NCBI RefSeq assembly: GCF_030272615.1
Contig: NC_081411.1
Location: 45,025,517-45,089,516, forward strand
Length of the DNA: 64,000 nt
Direction of reading: 5' to 3'
Origin: Cryptomeria japonica
Taxonomy: Eukaryota; Streptophyta; Pinopsida; Cupressales; Cupressaceae
In this document: positions 22,781-35,269 of the stretch, piece by piece
Layout: every line of letters starts with the position of its first letter
Position numbering within the stretch: position 1 is the first letter of the stretch
Notes under the pieces: generated by a model
What the model saw: only the letters and a program-made list of their open reading frames with translations
The model's database searches: none
What the model was told of the DNA's origin: nothing
Made by a program: the position numbers and the translations under genes

Positions 22781-24457
22781 ACACCTGCGGGTGCTTTTGT
22801 AGCCATATGATTTTGACATCATTGTATCATGATACTTTATTTATATATATGAGATGATAAATTTTTGTGGCAGCTATATGCATGTGTACCTATGTGATGA
22901 GATGTTCTTATGTGATGTATGTTTGATGCTATGGATGCAAATATTTACATGATGAAATGCAATATTTTTGTTCTTTTATGTTTTGAATATGTGTATGCAT
23001 GATGCAAATCTGAATGTATGTAATGCAGATGAATATGATAATGAAAATGTAAATTGTACTAACAGGTGTCATGTGCAAGATGTGATGCAGTTGTGATATC
23101 TATATGTATGTATGACATGCTTATATGTGGTAATGCAGGTGTAACTACATGACCTGCAAACGTTTTTGGTGTGTCATTATACTCAGTCATGTGATAGCAG
23201 GCTACGCAGACTCGAGAAGGGTGATGGAAGTCAATCAAGAAAGGGGGATGAAAGACAGAAGATATGAAAGTGAAAGAGCTTCTTGTGCGTAATCATCATT
23301 GAGCTTTATTATGGAAAGTAGGTTATGACAATCGAGGCATATGTTTGACCCAGAAAGTCATTGTACCTGTTTGCATGGAGACAAGACAGTCACAAACAAG
23401 GAATGCCCTAGTTCACACTAGACTCACAGTGTCCTCATATCCTTGGACAAGTCATAGCATTACTAAGAGACAATCCACAGACAGCAAATACAAATAGGTG
23501 ACGATACCCCATCCTCGCCTTTCTAGTCAAAGACATCCTGGAGATAGAATCTCTAGTCAGAGACATCCCGGAAAAGCTAAAAGACATGTCACCAAAAGAT
23601 AAAATCAAAAGAAAACCAAGACTCGACACAAACATTCACTGTAGTCCTCAAGTTTAGTGTCTCTTGTCACTTGTATAAGTCTTATTTGATCATGGTCACA
23701 ATGTTTACTTTCACAAAAAGGATAGATAGCACTGAACCATAATGTTGTCTGAGTGTGTTGAAAGATTTGATTTGTTGAAGCCCATTGCTGCTGTGTCTCA
23801 TCTGAAACTAACTGAATCCATGAAACTGATACCTTATTGCGGAGAAGACGAAAATCTATTGCGGATTTGTGATGCAAATGTTGCTTTATTGCAGATTGTG
23901 CACGGATAGACTGAAGGAAGCTGGAAGAAACTGCACTCCTTGAAACATGTGATGTTCTCAGTTCCACACCCATCACTAGATGTAGGATTTGCCTTAGCCA
24001 CAGATAGGATCTGATTTATTATGGATGGAAAGGGAGGTTTATTATCAATGGCTAACCAATCTTAGGTAGATCAATAACAAGCCATGATGGGAATGGGTAA
24101 GTTTGTTATGAATGAATAGGTTGTGAGTGTGTGCAAAGTGAAAGGATGAAAGTGAATCCTGAAGGTGGGAGGAGCAATGTCTCTACGCATGGCGCTGGTG
24201 ACCCAGTTTTCACCATGGTACTTGCCTAGGGCACCACCGAAGTGGTTTTCACCGTTGGACGAAATTATTTCTCTTTACTTTTTTCAATTTTTCAATGTTT
24301 TTTGTGTCACAAGGCACCTGTTTGCCAGGTTTTCACCAAGTAACAATTTTTTTGTTTTATAATTTTTTTGTATTTTTGAATTTTTTTTTGATTTTTTTTT
24401 TGTATTTTTGAATTTTTTTATTTTTTTGTATTTTTTAAATTAGGATATTCTGAAGAG
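22781..24457. other. Spacer between convergent PMD and pol genes of E1
   Basis: No gene supported. At 22860-23160 lies an ATG/GATG-rich tract. 23200-24150 is unique-looking sequence with a counterpart at 47250-48250 in E2. 24200-24340 repeats GTTTTCACC four times. 24345-24440 is a T-rich tract built of TTTTTGTATTTTTGAA units, which is A-rich in the pol sense. The PMD 3' end and the pol 3' end face each other across this spacer, so it should hold both poly(A) sites. Confidence 0.55.
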
Positions 24458-27400
24458 CTATGTGTAAAACCTGCAAAGGTGCATGCTGTTGATAGGATCC
24501 TCCAAAGGTTCACTTTTTGTAGTTGAGAGCTGATATGCACCAGATCTATATGCTGCTGTAATAATGTAGGGACCAAGCTAGTTTGGTTCAAACTTGCCTT
24601 TCTTCTCTCTATCTTGCTGATTTTTAGGATTTTCTCTGAGAACCAAGTCACCTACCTCAAATGTGTGAGGCTTAACCTTATGATTGTAGCTATGACTCAT
24701 TTGTTGTTGGTAAGCCTTGAAATGACTAAAAGCAGTTTGTCTTCATTCATCAAGTAGTTCCAGCTCTTGTAAGTGAGAGACCCTATAGTCTTCATCACTA
24801 ATGATGTTTTGCAAAGAAACCCGTAAAGAGGGTAGCTCGACCTCAATAGGCAAGATGGCTTTAGTACCATAGACAAGTAAATAAGGTGTAGCTCCTATAG
24901 GTGTGCGAACACTTGTGCGGTAGGCCCCAAGTGCAGGATTGAGTTGGATATGCCAATTATGACCAGCATCATCGACTGTCTTCTTTAAGATTTTAAGAAT
25001 TGTTTTGTTAGACGCCTCAGCTTGGCCATTACCTTGGGGGTAATATGGTGTGGAAAAATGATGGGAGATATGGAAGCAGTCATAGAGTTCACGAACATCC
25101 TAATTTTTGAAGGGACACCCGTTATCAGTGATAATGGAAATAGGAATACCGTAGCGGCAAATGATATAGTTAAGGATGAATGTAGCAATATGTTTTCAAG
25201 TAACTTGTGTGAGAGGCATAGCTTCAATCCATTTTTTAAAATACTCTGTGGCAGTGATAAAGAATTTATGACCATTGGAAGAAGGAGGGTGAATCTTGCC
25301 TATGAGATCGAGTCCCCACTGACAAAAGGGCCAAGGAGACGCAAGTGGTTGAAGTTCTTGTGCTGGCGCATGTATGAGGTCTCCATGAATTTGGCATTGC
25401 TTACATTTCTTGACAAACTGATATGAGTCTTTCTCCATATTAGGCCAGTAATATCCAGTCCTGATGAGTTTCTTGGCCAAGGTAGGACCACTAGCATGCG
25501 GACCACATATCCCTTCATGCACTTCTCGTAATGCAATTTGAGCTTCGCCACTTTCTAAACATCTAAGAAGAGTGCCATCTAGACCTCGCCGGTATAGGAT
25601 ATCAGCTAAAATGACATATCGAGAGGATTGGCGAATGAAAGTGCGACGTTGGTTATTTGATCGATCAGGAGGTAAAGTATTGTTACGTAGGTATGTGAAA
25701 ATGGAACCATATAACTCGGATTCGGGACTGACAACGCATAGTGTCTCAGTAGGCATGATCTCATATGAAGGGACCAAAAGGTTATCCACCAAGAACTCAT
25801 AGCGGGTCTCGTTTGGAGGTAGATCGATCAGTGAAGCAATTGTAGCCATGGCATTTGTAGCGTGATTCTGCTCTCTTGGTATCTGCTCAAAATCTATCTT
25901 TATGAAGTGTTGTTTCAGGTCATCCACCATTTGTTTATAAGGCATTAACTTTTCGTCTTTTGTTTGGTAATCATCAATTGCTTGACAGATGACAAGTCGG
26001 GAGTCCCCAAAAACACGAAGCTCCTGGATCTTCCATTGAACTGCAATTCGTAATCTTGTTGTTAATGCCTCATATTCCACTATATTGTTAGTGCAAGGAA
26101 ATAATAAGCGGTATGATTTTGGTATAGAATCTCCTCGAGGAGTTATAAAGAGGATTCCAACTCCTGCCCCATGCTATGTGTATGAGCCATCGAAGTATAG
26201 TTGCCATGGCTTCGCATGTGACATTGTCAAAATGGATTCATCTGGAAATTCGAAACTTAGAGGAACATCATCTATCATGGGAGCATCTGCTAATTGATCT
26301 GTGATGGCTTGTCCTTTTATTGCTTTTCTGTCCACATACTTGATGTCGAATTCACTCAGTATCATTACCCATTTGGCTAGTCTCCCAGTAAGTGTCGCTT
26401 TGTTAAGAAGGTATTTCAAAGGGTCTATCCTTGCAACTAACTTGGTCTTATGAGTGAGTATGTAATGTCATAATTTCTGCGAAGCAAAGACCACGGCGAG
26501 ACATGCATGCTCAATTGGTGTGTAATTTAGTTCATATCCCACCAATGTGCGACTGATATAGTATACTGCTTTTTCCTTGCCCTTAGTAATTTGTTGTGCT
26601 AAGAGTGCCCCGAGTGCTGTTGAAGTGGCTGATATGTATAGTAACAGAGGCTAATCTAGAACTGGTGGCATCAAAACTGGCAGATTCAGAAGATAATCTT
26701 TGAATATTTGGAAAGCCTGTTGACAGTTATCATCCCATTTGAATTTGATATTTTTATGTAGCAGGTGCTGAAAAGGATTACACTTATCTGCCAGTTGGGC
26801 TATGAATCTTTGGATAGACTGGAGTTTGCCTTGTAAGGATCGAAGCTGACTGATATTTCTTGGTGGTTGCATTTCCAAGATGGCTTTGACTTTTGCTGGA
26901 TCAGCTTCAATTCCTCTTTTGGATACAATGAATCCTAGGAGCTTTCCAGAGGTTACTCCAAAGATGCATTTCTTGGGGTTTAATCTTACTTTGTATTTTT
27001 CCAACCGATCAAAGATGACTAAAAGTATGTCCAAATGTGTATTTTTGTCTATTGATTTTCCCAAGAGGTCGTCAACATAATCTTCCATGGTGACGTGCAT
27101 GAGATCATGAAAGATAGTAGTCATGGCTCTTTGATATGTAGCACCTGCATTCTTTAGCCCGAAAGGCATGACATTCTAGCAAAAAGTTCCCCACAGACAA
27201 GTAAATGATGTTTTGTGTTGATCCTCGGGTGCGATCCTTATTTGATTATAACCAGAGAATCCATCCATCAATGATAACATGTCATGGCCTGCTGTGAGAT
27301 CAACAATCAGGTCAATATTTGGCAATGGGAAGTCATCTTTTGGGCAAGCTTTATTGATGTCTCTGAAATCTGTACATATTCTGATGCTGCGATCTGGTTT

Positions 27401-28306
27401 GCCAACACGTACCAAGTTGGAGATCCATTCAGGATAATCGATTGGGCGTATGAATCCGACATCCAATAACTTCTCAAGTTCTGCTTTGACTAGTAATGCC
27501 ACTTGTGGATGCATTTTTCTTAATTTCTGTTTCACCGGTTTTGCCCCCGGTTTGACTGTCAAATGATGCATTACCAGATCTGGATCTAATCTAGGCATAT
27601 CAGCATATGACCAGGCAAAGTTGATTTGTCTTTCTTTGAAGAAACTTATGAATTTTGACCTTTCAGACTCTGTCAATGATTGAGCTAGGAATATATTGTG
27701 TGGAACCTCTTTTGTACCAATGTTTGTTTTGATAGTCTCCTCTACCAACATGGATGACTTTTCCTCATATGATGCTGGGAGAATGTCGAGCCTTCCATCT
27801 TCGGGTGCCTCAGAGAGGTTTTTGCCCTTAGATACGTCCTTTCTTTTTAATTTTTTGGGGTCAGATAGCACCACAGTGTGGTTTTCACCATAAGACCCTT
27901 GATTTGTTCTTATTTTCACATTTTTGCGACTGGAAGGTCCGACACCCTCACCAAAATATGCCATGCTATTGAGTTCTATAGTGTATCCCACTTTATGGTC
28001 TCCAGGGGGAAGATCATCTCGTATGCCCAGGTATTCAATAAAAGCTTCATCATTTTGGAATGTATCAAATTGTGTAGGCCCTTCATGATCCCAGTCAATG
28101 AGTTGGTGGTGGACAAGGGGAAGGCCGTTAATGTCTTTGAAGTTAGGGGAGCTAAGAGTGAAGATGTGGTTATATTCGGGTATGTCAAGGTAATTATTGA
28201 GGTCATCAATGGCACTCTCCTCATCAGTCTCGATCACAAGTGAATCCAAATTATCATTACTAGCAGTGCACTCCGGGACAGGTGTTCTCATCCTATGTGA
28301 TTTCAA
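24458..28306 (-). pseudogene. E1 pol: reverse transcriptase, two RNase H domains, integrase
   Basis: One reading frame carries the whole region with several stops. RT: MDGFSGYNQI near 27240, MPFGLKNAGATYQRA at 27170-27125, and the active-site YVDD in MEDYVDDLL near 27080. The first RNase H follows at about 26900-26550. A second RNase H, with LYFDGSYTQHGAGVGI near 26190 and GDSRLVI near 26000, is the archaeal-type domain of Tat elements. Integrase has the HHCC finger (HEGICGPH ... CKQC) near 25540-25400, then the core Asp in GLDLIG, ITDNG near 25130 and PYYPQGNGQAEASN near 25040-25000. It ends at TAG, 24458. The stops read as TGG to TAG/TGA and CGA to TGA changes. Catalytic residues are kept, so decay is recent. 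Confidence 0.92.
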
Positions 28307-28342
28307 CCTAGAACCTTGAGACGAGGACTATGTGGAATCCTC

Positions 28343-30594
28343 CTAGGTTGTTTCTTGACCAACTCTGAACTTGTTATAAAATTCCTCTTCTTTTGTGGGT
28401 TCATTTGGCTCTCTGAATATCTCAGTGAGCTCGTAGTCACTGGAAGACTTGTCTAAACACCATTCCCATTCATTAGAATCTGTGGAATAGCGATCCTCTT
28501 GTTGCATTTTGGCAGCTTTGATTTGTAAAGCTTCTTCTGTCCTTTGGGTGTGGACCTTGGAAGTTAAGAAACCAAGTCCTTTCGAGCATTCCTTTTTGAA
28601 GGTCAATTCAGATTGTAAAGGTTCCATGATGCCTTCCTTTCGTAACCCCAGAGGGCTTTTTCCATCATACTCGAATTTTTGTAAAATTTTGAAGCCTTTG
28701 CCATATTTCTCACATGGTAGGTTGATGTGGTCTTGTGTTTCCTCTTCATTGTCCTTGAAAAGCATTTTGTATAAATCTTCCTCTTCTACTTCACCCCATC
28801 TTTGAAAGGTAGTAAGGTCCCATTTGAGCATCATGATGGCTACTTGATTGTTAGGATGTGGTCTTCCATATTCTTTTGGGGAATTCATGACTTGTTGTAA
28901 GTACATGGTTTGATTGAAAGTATATTCCCCCATGCCTTTGTCCTGAAACTTGCCTTTAAGCTCACCTTGTTTTGAGGTCGAGGGTTTTAATGACTTAGGA
29001 TCAATGTATGCCGATGAAGGAATAGCCTCCCGATTACTGGGAATGATGGTCTCAGTCTTTGATTTCAGGTTATTGCAGTATATGAATGGATTAGGATCAT
29101 CGTTAACTGTTACTTCCACTCCATTATGAGGAAACTTAATGCATTGGTGATATGTGGATGGGACTACCCTCATTTCATGAATCCAAGGACATCCTAGCAA
29201 TATGTTATAAGTGAGATTTAAATCTAGAACTTGACAAACCATATCCTTTGTAATTGGCCCAACTCTGAGAGGTAAGGTGACTGTGCCCTTGGATGAACGC
29301 TCTTCGTCATCATATGCCTTAATGGTGATTTGATTTGTAGAATTTACAGCTTTATCATAATATCCCAATTGTGTAATAGTGCTTAATGTACAAATGTTTA
29401 GACCTTCTCCTCCATCTATCAGGACTCTTTTTATTCGATGTTTGTGTATGAAGGCTTCAATGTGTAGTGGTGCATTATGTGGCTGACTTACGGATGCATC
29501 ATCGGCTTCTGTGAAAGTAAGGAAGTATGGAATGGAAAGGTATCCCACCATGGCTTGAAATTGGTCCACGTTCAGATCAGTAGGAACAATAGTATCTCTT
29601 AAGATTTTGTCAAGAATAGCTTTATGTGTGGGAGATATGCGTAATAGCTCAAGGATTGAAATAAGCACAGGTGTCTTCCCTAACTGTTCTACAAGGTCAT
29701 ACTTAGGTTTGGTTGATGAAGAAGCAGTGTTTTTAGTTGGAGCACCTTGCAAAGTGAATTTACTTTGACGAGTTGTAACATGACATTCAGAGGTAGGTTC
29801 TGAAGAAGATCCAACACCTTTTAGGACAATCTTGGGTCTCTGAGTATAATTCTCAGATGCTTTGTCCTTGATGATAATAGTAGAGACATAATTGTCCATC
29901 AATATGTGATTGATAGTTGAATCATAGTTATAGGATGCTCTGGTATAGTTGGTTTGGTCATCTGTGGCTTTAGCTTTTCCCTTGTCATGTTTTGGGAATG
30001 GTTCCTTAAACATTTCATGTTCTTGATTGGATGAATGTCCCTCAATCTCAATGTCACCTCTATCAATGAGATCTTGTATGATGTTCTTCAGTCCATGACA
30101 ATTTCCTGTCTTATGACCCTTGCTCTTATGAAATTCACAATACTCATCATCATTCCACCAATTTGGTTTAACCTTTGGTTCATATGGAGGAAAATTTGGA
30201 ACTGTGATTACCTTGTTTGCCACTAGCTTCTTGAAAACTGACTCAAGTGGTTCTCCCAATGGAGTGTACTTCCTTCATGATCTGGAAGTTGTTTGAGTAT
30301 TCACTTGATTGTTTGTAGAACTTGATCCAGAAAAAATGAATTTGGGTCGCACTGTGTTGGCATCAACAACACCATCATTGACTGTGTTCTTGTTTTTATT
30401 CCAAAATCTTGGCTTGTCTTTTCCTTTAAAGTCATCTTTGTTTTCCTTGAAAATCTTAATGACTCCTTGTTCAATTAGGACCTTTTCTATTGCTAAGCCT
30501 TTTTCAATAACATCCTTGAAGGTGGACAAACAAGCTTTCCTTAGATCATAGCCAATGTCTTTGTTAACATTTTGGGTGAACATCTCTACCATTT
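28343..30594 (-). pseudogene. E1 Gag C-terminal part and aspartic protease
   Basis: In frame with pol. The part at 30592-30275 starts MVEMFTQNVNKDIG, the Gag tail. After a TGA, 30259-28343 is open for 638 codons. Residues 41-54 are a zinc knuckle, CEFHKSKGHKTGNC, in the C-H-H-C form typical of this lineage. Residues 279-290 are VLIDGGEGLNIC, the protease active site with Asp282 (DGG in place of DSG, as usual here). Residues 352-361 are NILLGCPWIH, the second protease motif. The remaining 270 residues are charged and of unknown role, leading into RT. Two TAG codons separate this frame from the RT frame. Confidence 0.88.
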
Positions 30595-30627
30595 ATTTTT
30601 GTGGAATTTCACAAGAGCATCTGCTGG

Positions 30628-31983
30628 CTAGATTCCTCCATCTTTGTAAAAGTGATGCAAAAGATTCCTCCTCTTTTTGCTTGATGTTGCCAAAAATGTG
30701 ACTGATATGTCTGTCTCTATGTTGTAGGAGAAATGTTGGATAAATGCCTCTGTTAGGTCACCCCATGACTTAATGCCACGTGGAAGTTGGGAGAACCATT
30801 CCATAGCTTGATCACCTAGGCTTTGTGGAAATAATCTCATCAAATATGTCTCTTCTACTGCTACCTCAATGCAAGCTGTAAAAAACTGTCTTATGTGTGC
30901 CTTAGGATCCCCTTTTCCTCTATACTTATCAAATTTAGGTGTCACAAAGTGTGTAGGAAATGCAGGCATTGGAATGCTCTTGTCAAATGGATAAGGACAT
31001 ATGTCTCTCATTGTGTATGTTGGCTTTGGTGTATTTATGTCCTCCATTTTCTTTTGTAAGTCCCTGATTTGTTGCTCCAAATTGCTCTTAGGTGGAGATC
31101 GACTTCTTGGACCATACCCCATGCTTGAGGTACCAATTGGAGGAGGAGCATGTTGCATATATGGATGATATTGATCATACACGTGTTCATATGGAGGAGG
31201 TCTATAATGATGCTATGTATGTGGACCACCTGGTATAGATTCATGTTGAGGAACACCATATCTATTTTGTGCATGTATACCATATTCTACAGGCATATCA
31301 TGTTCTATTGTGTTGCCCCCAAATTTGACATGAGGTTTCCTTGTGTCCAAATTTTGAGCATGCCTTTGAATATCTAATTGCTTTGGTGGTTGATCCTTGG
31401 CATTGGTATGTGATTGAGCATATCTGTCTACATAAGACTTCCATAATGGTCTATGAAGGTAAGTATCATATGCTTGACCATATGTATGTGGGACCTCTGG
31501 TTTTTGAAGCAAAGCTGATGATGATTTAGGTACCATGTGTGGTCCTCTATTTCCTCCACTATTAGGTCTCGTTTGATCCATGTTGGAGCGAGGTTGTTGC
31601 AAAGGTCGATTTTTTATTATTTGAGACATGTCAAAATCATGAGGTCTCTTGGCTCCACTTTGTGCCATCATTTGTAAGAAGTATTGTCTATCCCTTCTCA
31701 TTATTTCCTCAACCAATCGATTGAAATGGGGATTCATAATGGATTCTTCCACATCTGCTGAATGTACTAAAAAGCTGTCCACATTGTCATTTTGTGTAGC
31801 ATTGTTGTTTATAGTGTCCATGTTATCAACATTTGGAATGTTTCTATAGGCATCCATGTCAGGTAATGTAGTATGATCAGAATTGAAAAAGATATCATTG
31901 TCATACTCATAAGAACTCATGTTTGCGGACTCTTGAGCCTCTTTAGTTTCTCTCCTAGATTTTTGAAGATGGGTTTCAACCAT
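30628..31983 (-). pseudogene. E1 Gag N-terminal part
   Basis: Starts MVETHLQKSRRETKEAQ at 31983 and runs with one TAG (31213) to 30628. The first 250 residues are low-complexity and acidic. The second part has the retrotransposon Gag core: YPFDKSIPMPAFP, FVTPKFDKYRGKGDPKAHIR, TYLMRLFPQSLGDQAMEWF and IKSWGDLTEAFIQHFS. Near 30700 the frame shifts: the true continuation (QKEEESFASLLQRWRNLA) is in the frame of the Gag tail and pol. The same core is found in E3 at 63690-63990. The start is the first ATG of the open stretch. Confidence 0.85.
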
Positions 31984-32463
31984 GAACTAGGTATTGACCA
32001 AGATGTGTGAGGCTAGATGAAAAATGGAAAGAGTATGGAAGACCAAGAGTTGGATGGAATGTAAATGAATCTGAGGTGTTCTTGCAATGTCCAAAGTGGA
32101 AGACCAAGTATGTATGTATTAGAGCAGGTGTGACTTCCAAAGAGAGGATAGTTTCTCTTGATGAGGTAAGTTGACCTTGACTCTAAGTAAGACCAAATGA
32201 AACCCAAAGGTAAGAAACCTTGATGAGGGACCACTTAGTAAAGTGTTGTTGTATGTAGTGTGTTGACAAAGTATGATGAGGACAAGCAAGTGACCTTTTG
32301 ACTCAAGTTTAGACAAGTGTGAATGTAAAGTAAGATGTGAAGCAATGATGGACTTTGTGAGACCCAAGGACAGGTTGAATGCTAAATGAAACCCTAGAGA
32401 AATGACCTAGGAAGCTCAAGAATTCTGAAACTGACTATGTTTGCTTGTTGGACTGCAATGATT

Positions 32464-32680
32464 TTTTCAATTCTGGGCACAGATGCCCCTATATACTTCA
32501 CAGATGCGGTTTCCTGACACAGATGCTTCTCTGTTTAACACAGACACGTTTCTGAGATTTTTGCCAAGTGTACTGTTGATTTTGTGGACATAGACGCGTT
32601 TCTGCCCTTCACAGACATGGCTAGACAACACAGACGCTATTATGCCCGACATAGATGCATTTCTGCAAATTTTGTGCAAT
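32464..32680 (-). repeat. GCGTCTGTGT-type array in E1 leader, near Gag
   Basis: On the plus strand CACAGATGCGG, AACACAGACACG, CATAGACGCG, CACAGACATGG, AACACAGACGC and similar units recur about every 20-30 bases. In the sense (minus) strand these read GCGTCTGTGT. Eight to nine copies by eye. Confidence 0.8.
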
Positions 32681-33872
32681 TTTTCTAGTCTGTGAAGTTG
32701 TTTTGTTGTGACCAAATCTGACTCTTTGACTATTTTTCGTGACAAGAGGACACAATGTTAATGAGGACTCAATGTTTGCAAGTGTTTAGACTCAAAATGA
32801 CTCCAAGACAAGTGTGTTGTTTGATGTAAAAAAAATGTTTTGCATACACTTGAAGACACAAAAGACACAATGTTTTGTTGTTTGGTCTTGAATGTTTTGA
32901 ATGTTTAAAATAAGTCAAGCACAATTCTTATGGCTGGCCAAGACAATAGTTGTTGATCCGACATGGGGTTTTACCCCCGAGGCTACGCTATTCAGAGCTG
33001 ATACTTAGATGCTTGACCTCACTGGCTCCACCCTCGGCACTCACTTCTCAGGTCAGCCAAGCATCAATCCCCATGAAAACTCCCCGTGGCGAACTTTATA
33101 TCTCTACTAAGAACCGTATGTGTGTGGGCCGCTACCAGAGATCCGACCTCCTGCCCCAACAACTAGAAGGATTTGGGCTTCTAAAATAAAAAGGTGCTAG
33201 TAAGGGAATCTACTCGTGTGGCCATACATGTGGCACTTTCTGCTCTGTAAATACAGAAGGCTCCCAGCCGGTAGGGGTTATGTCCTACAACTGATCAAAT
33301 AAATTTGATCAAATGGGTTAATGGGGAGACATAGTGTCGGTATGAACTAATCAGCACACATTATCCATAGTTTTCACCATGAATACATTTGTTTATAGTG
33401 GTTCGGAAGAGGTGGGTTTTCCTTGCTACCACTTGGGTCGTTCTCTTCTCACTAGTAGTCCTAATGACCACACAGGAAGACAGGCCCTCTAAAGACTAAA
33501 CAAAAAGAGCTTATTGCTCAAGACACAAAAGACAATGATTCAATTTTAGTGCACCAATTGAAATGTTTTCTAGTCTATGAAAACAAGACACACAATAAAA
33601 ATCTAAAAACCCTTGCCAAGGACCTGCAATAAATAGTTGTTAGTAGTTTGGATTGTTTCAAATAATCACCCCTTCCTGCAAGCACACAAGTTAGGTAAAT
33701 TTTAAACCCAAAAGACTTTGTGAAAATAGGGGCCTTCAACCAAATGATTTAGTTTCCAAGGCAAGCTGCACCACTTTTGTTAGCTAGATTCGAAAATGTT
33801 AGCTCAAAAATAAACCAGATCTGAAACCCTAAATGCAAAAATCAATAAAAATCCAAAATTCAAAACTGGTGA

Positions 33873-34135
33873 ACACAGACATGGTTACCCTCAACACAGA
33901 CATGCGTGAGTGACACATACGTGGTTCTGTAACTCATAGATGCACCTACAAAACACAGACGTGCTTAATGGACATAGATGCGGCTAAAAACATCACAGAT
34001 GCACCTTTACAACACAGACGCGCTTTCTTGGAACCTGCAAAATAAAGTATTGTCAATATCACAGACATGATCCCAGATGTCGCAGACATGCAAGAAAATA
34101 AAAAACGCGATCCGAAAGTGTGCAGACGCGAAAAT
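33873..34135 (-). repeat. GCGTCTGTGT-type array in E1 leader, near the primer site
   Basis: On the plus strand AACACAGACATGG, AACACAGACGTGC, ACATAGATGCGG, CACAGATGCACC and AACACAGACGCGC recur about every 20 bases, with later units near 34060-34130. AACACAGACGCGC is the exact reverse complement of GCGCGTCTGTGTT in the PMD intron array. Confidence 0.82.
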
Positions 34136-34213
34136 GTCAAAAATATTGTCGAAAACGTCAGATCTGCAACTTCAAAATACAAAATCTGCAACAAGATGTT
34201 AAATGAAAAAAGG

Positions 34214-34241
34214 GACAAGAGTCCCACCGGGCGTGCTAAAA
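34214..34241 (-). other. Candidate E1 primer-binding region
   Basis: Directly inside the 5' LTR the minus strand reads TTTTAGCACGCCCGGTGGGA. The GCCCGGTGGGACTC part resembles the complement of a tRNA 3' end (Lys-like), but mismatches prevent a firm tRNA assignment. Confidence 0.4.
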
Positions 34242-35021
34242 TGTATATGGTGAAAAGGGATAACAATAATAACGATATTGAAAGGCTAAATGAATTCAAC
34301 CACTAAACCCTAGCCCAACAACAACAAAGATCCACCATAACATATGAAGATTACCTAAGACAATGCAAATCAAATGAGATCATAAAGATTATACCATCAC
34401 ATGTCCAATAGGGTTTTGATCTCCATTCTTCCTATCTCCATTGATCTTGCTTGATATATTTGCTCTCAGATTTTATATGCACAAGAGCTCAACAAAGAAC
34501 GGAATGTGGTTGCAAGTAGGATCGTAGTGTAGTCAATTGCATAAGTTGATTCCTTAGGCTCCATGATTAGGGTTTGATAATGAAGGAAACATCTCCTTAT
34601 ATAGAAGACACTATAAGAAATGGAAGGATAAGATTGAGAGGTGTAAAAGGAGGTCGGCTATGATTAGAGGGTAGGTAGAAGAAATAATAAAATAATGAAA
34701 GGGGTAGGTAGTGTATGAATTAAGAGATGAATGACATGTGTCATGGGTAGAAAAGACTAATGAATTAATTAAATAAATAAAGATTTATTTAATTAATAAA
34801 AGAAGTGGGATCAATTAAATAAATAAGATATTTATTTAATTTAGGAAAAGGATAATTTAAATAAATAAATGTATTTATTTAAATGAGAAATAAGGCTAGA
34901 AGAGGATAAATGAATTAATTAAATAAATAAGGATTTATTTAATTAATAGAAGAATTAGGCTTAGATAATTAAATAAATAAAATATTTATTTAATTAGACA
35001 TGACAATTTTGGGTGTCTACA
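34242..35021 (-). repeat. E1 5' LTR (780 bp)
   Basis: Partner of 18864-19625, with the same TG...CA ends and the same five AT-rich hairpins (34757-34996). As the 5' LTR of a minus-strand element it should contain the promoter for gag-pol. Confidence 0.95.
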
Positions 35022-35026
35022 GAGGG
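35022..35026. other. Target site duplication, right (GAGGG)
   Basis: Identical to 18859-18863. The empty site in copy C reads GAGGAGAGTATTTGACATTGG near 42453. Confidence 0.9.
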
Positions 35027-35156
35027 TATTTGACATTGACATTGACATTGAAGAGACAACTCTACTATAGTATCAAAGGCATCTAAATTATTTACTTTTT
35101 TCTCTAACTTTTTAGCATCCTTGTAAAACTTGATAAGATAAGACATTCATAACTTA
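35027..35156. repeat. Copy B, right part, ending at the B/C junction
   Basis: Continues the host sequence interrupted by E1 and aligns with 42460-42594 of copy C (ATTGAAGAGACAACTCTACT, AAAGGCATCTAAATT). At 35157 the sequence jumps back to the start of the unit (ATGAAACTTCAAGAGAAAG, as at 12867). Confidence 0.85.
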
Positions 35157-35269
35157 AATGAAACTTCAAGAGAAAGAAAGTCATCAATAGTCTATATCAG
35201 AAACAACATCATATAGTCTTTTTCTTGACCAATTGCTTGGACTATTTGATTTAATTGTGACATACCCTT

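Larger units (their letters stand above)
31984..34213 (-). other. E1 5' leader
   Basis: Long untranslated leader between primer site and Gag. From the LTR inwards it holds a motif array (33873-34135), a stretch of moderate GC content at 32950-33500 without a supported gene, a second motif array (32464-32680), and AT-rich sequence up to the Gag ATG. Its open frames are short and unconserved. Confidence 0.7.
18864..35021 (-). mobile_element. E1: Ty3/gypsy Tat-type LTR retrotransposon with antisense PMD gene
   Basis: A complete 16,158-bp element on the minus strand, bounded by LTRs that start TGTATATGG and end GGTGTCTACA on the plus strand, with a 5-bp target duplication. Reading from right to left it holds 5' LTR, candidate primer site, a 2.2-kb leader, Gag, protease, reverse transcriptase, RNase H, a second (archaeal-type) RNase H, integrase, a spacer, an antisense plant-mobile-domain gene, polypurine tract and 3' LTR. 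The second RNase H is the mark of the Tat lineage. By eye the LTRs differ by about ten substitutions and an insertion of about 18 bp, so the insertion is fairly recent. Copy C of the host segment shows the unoccupied site near 42455. Confidence 0.93.

Noticed and set aside
25022-25426. Plus-strand open frame of 134 codons over integrase
   Set aside because: Shadow of the minus-strand pol frame, which carries all the domain motifs.
32950-33500. Higher-GC block in the E1 leader that looked like a gene or organelle insert
   Set aside because: No protein motif, no tRNA or rRNA structure recognised; treated as leader.
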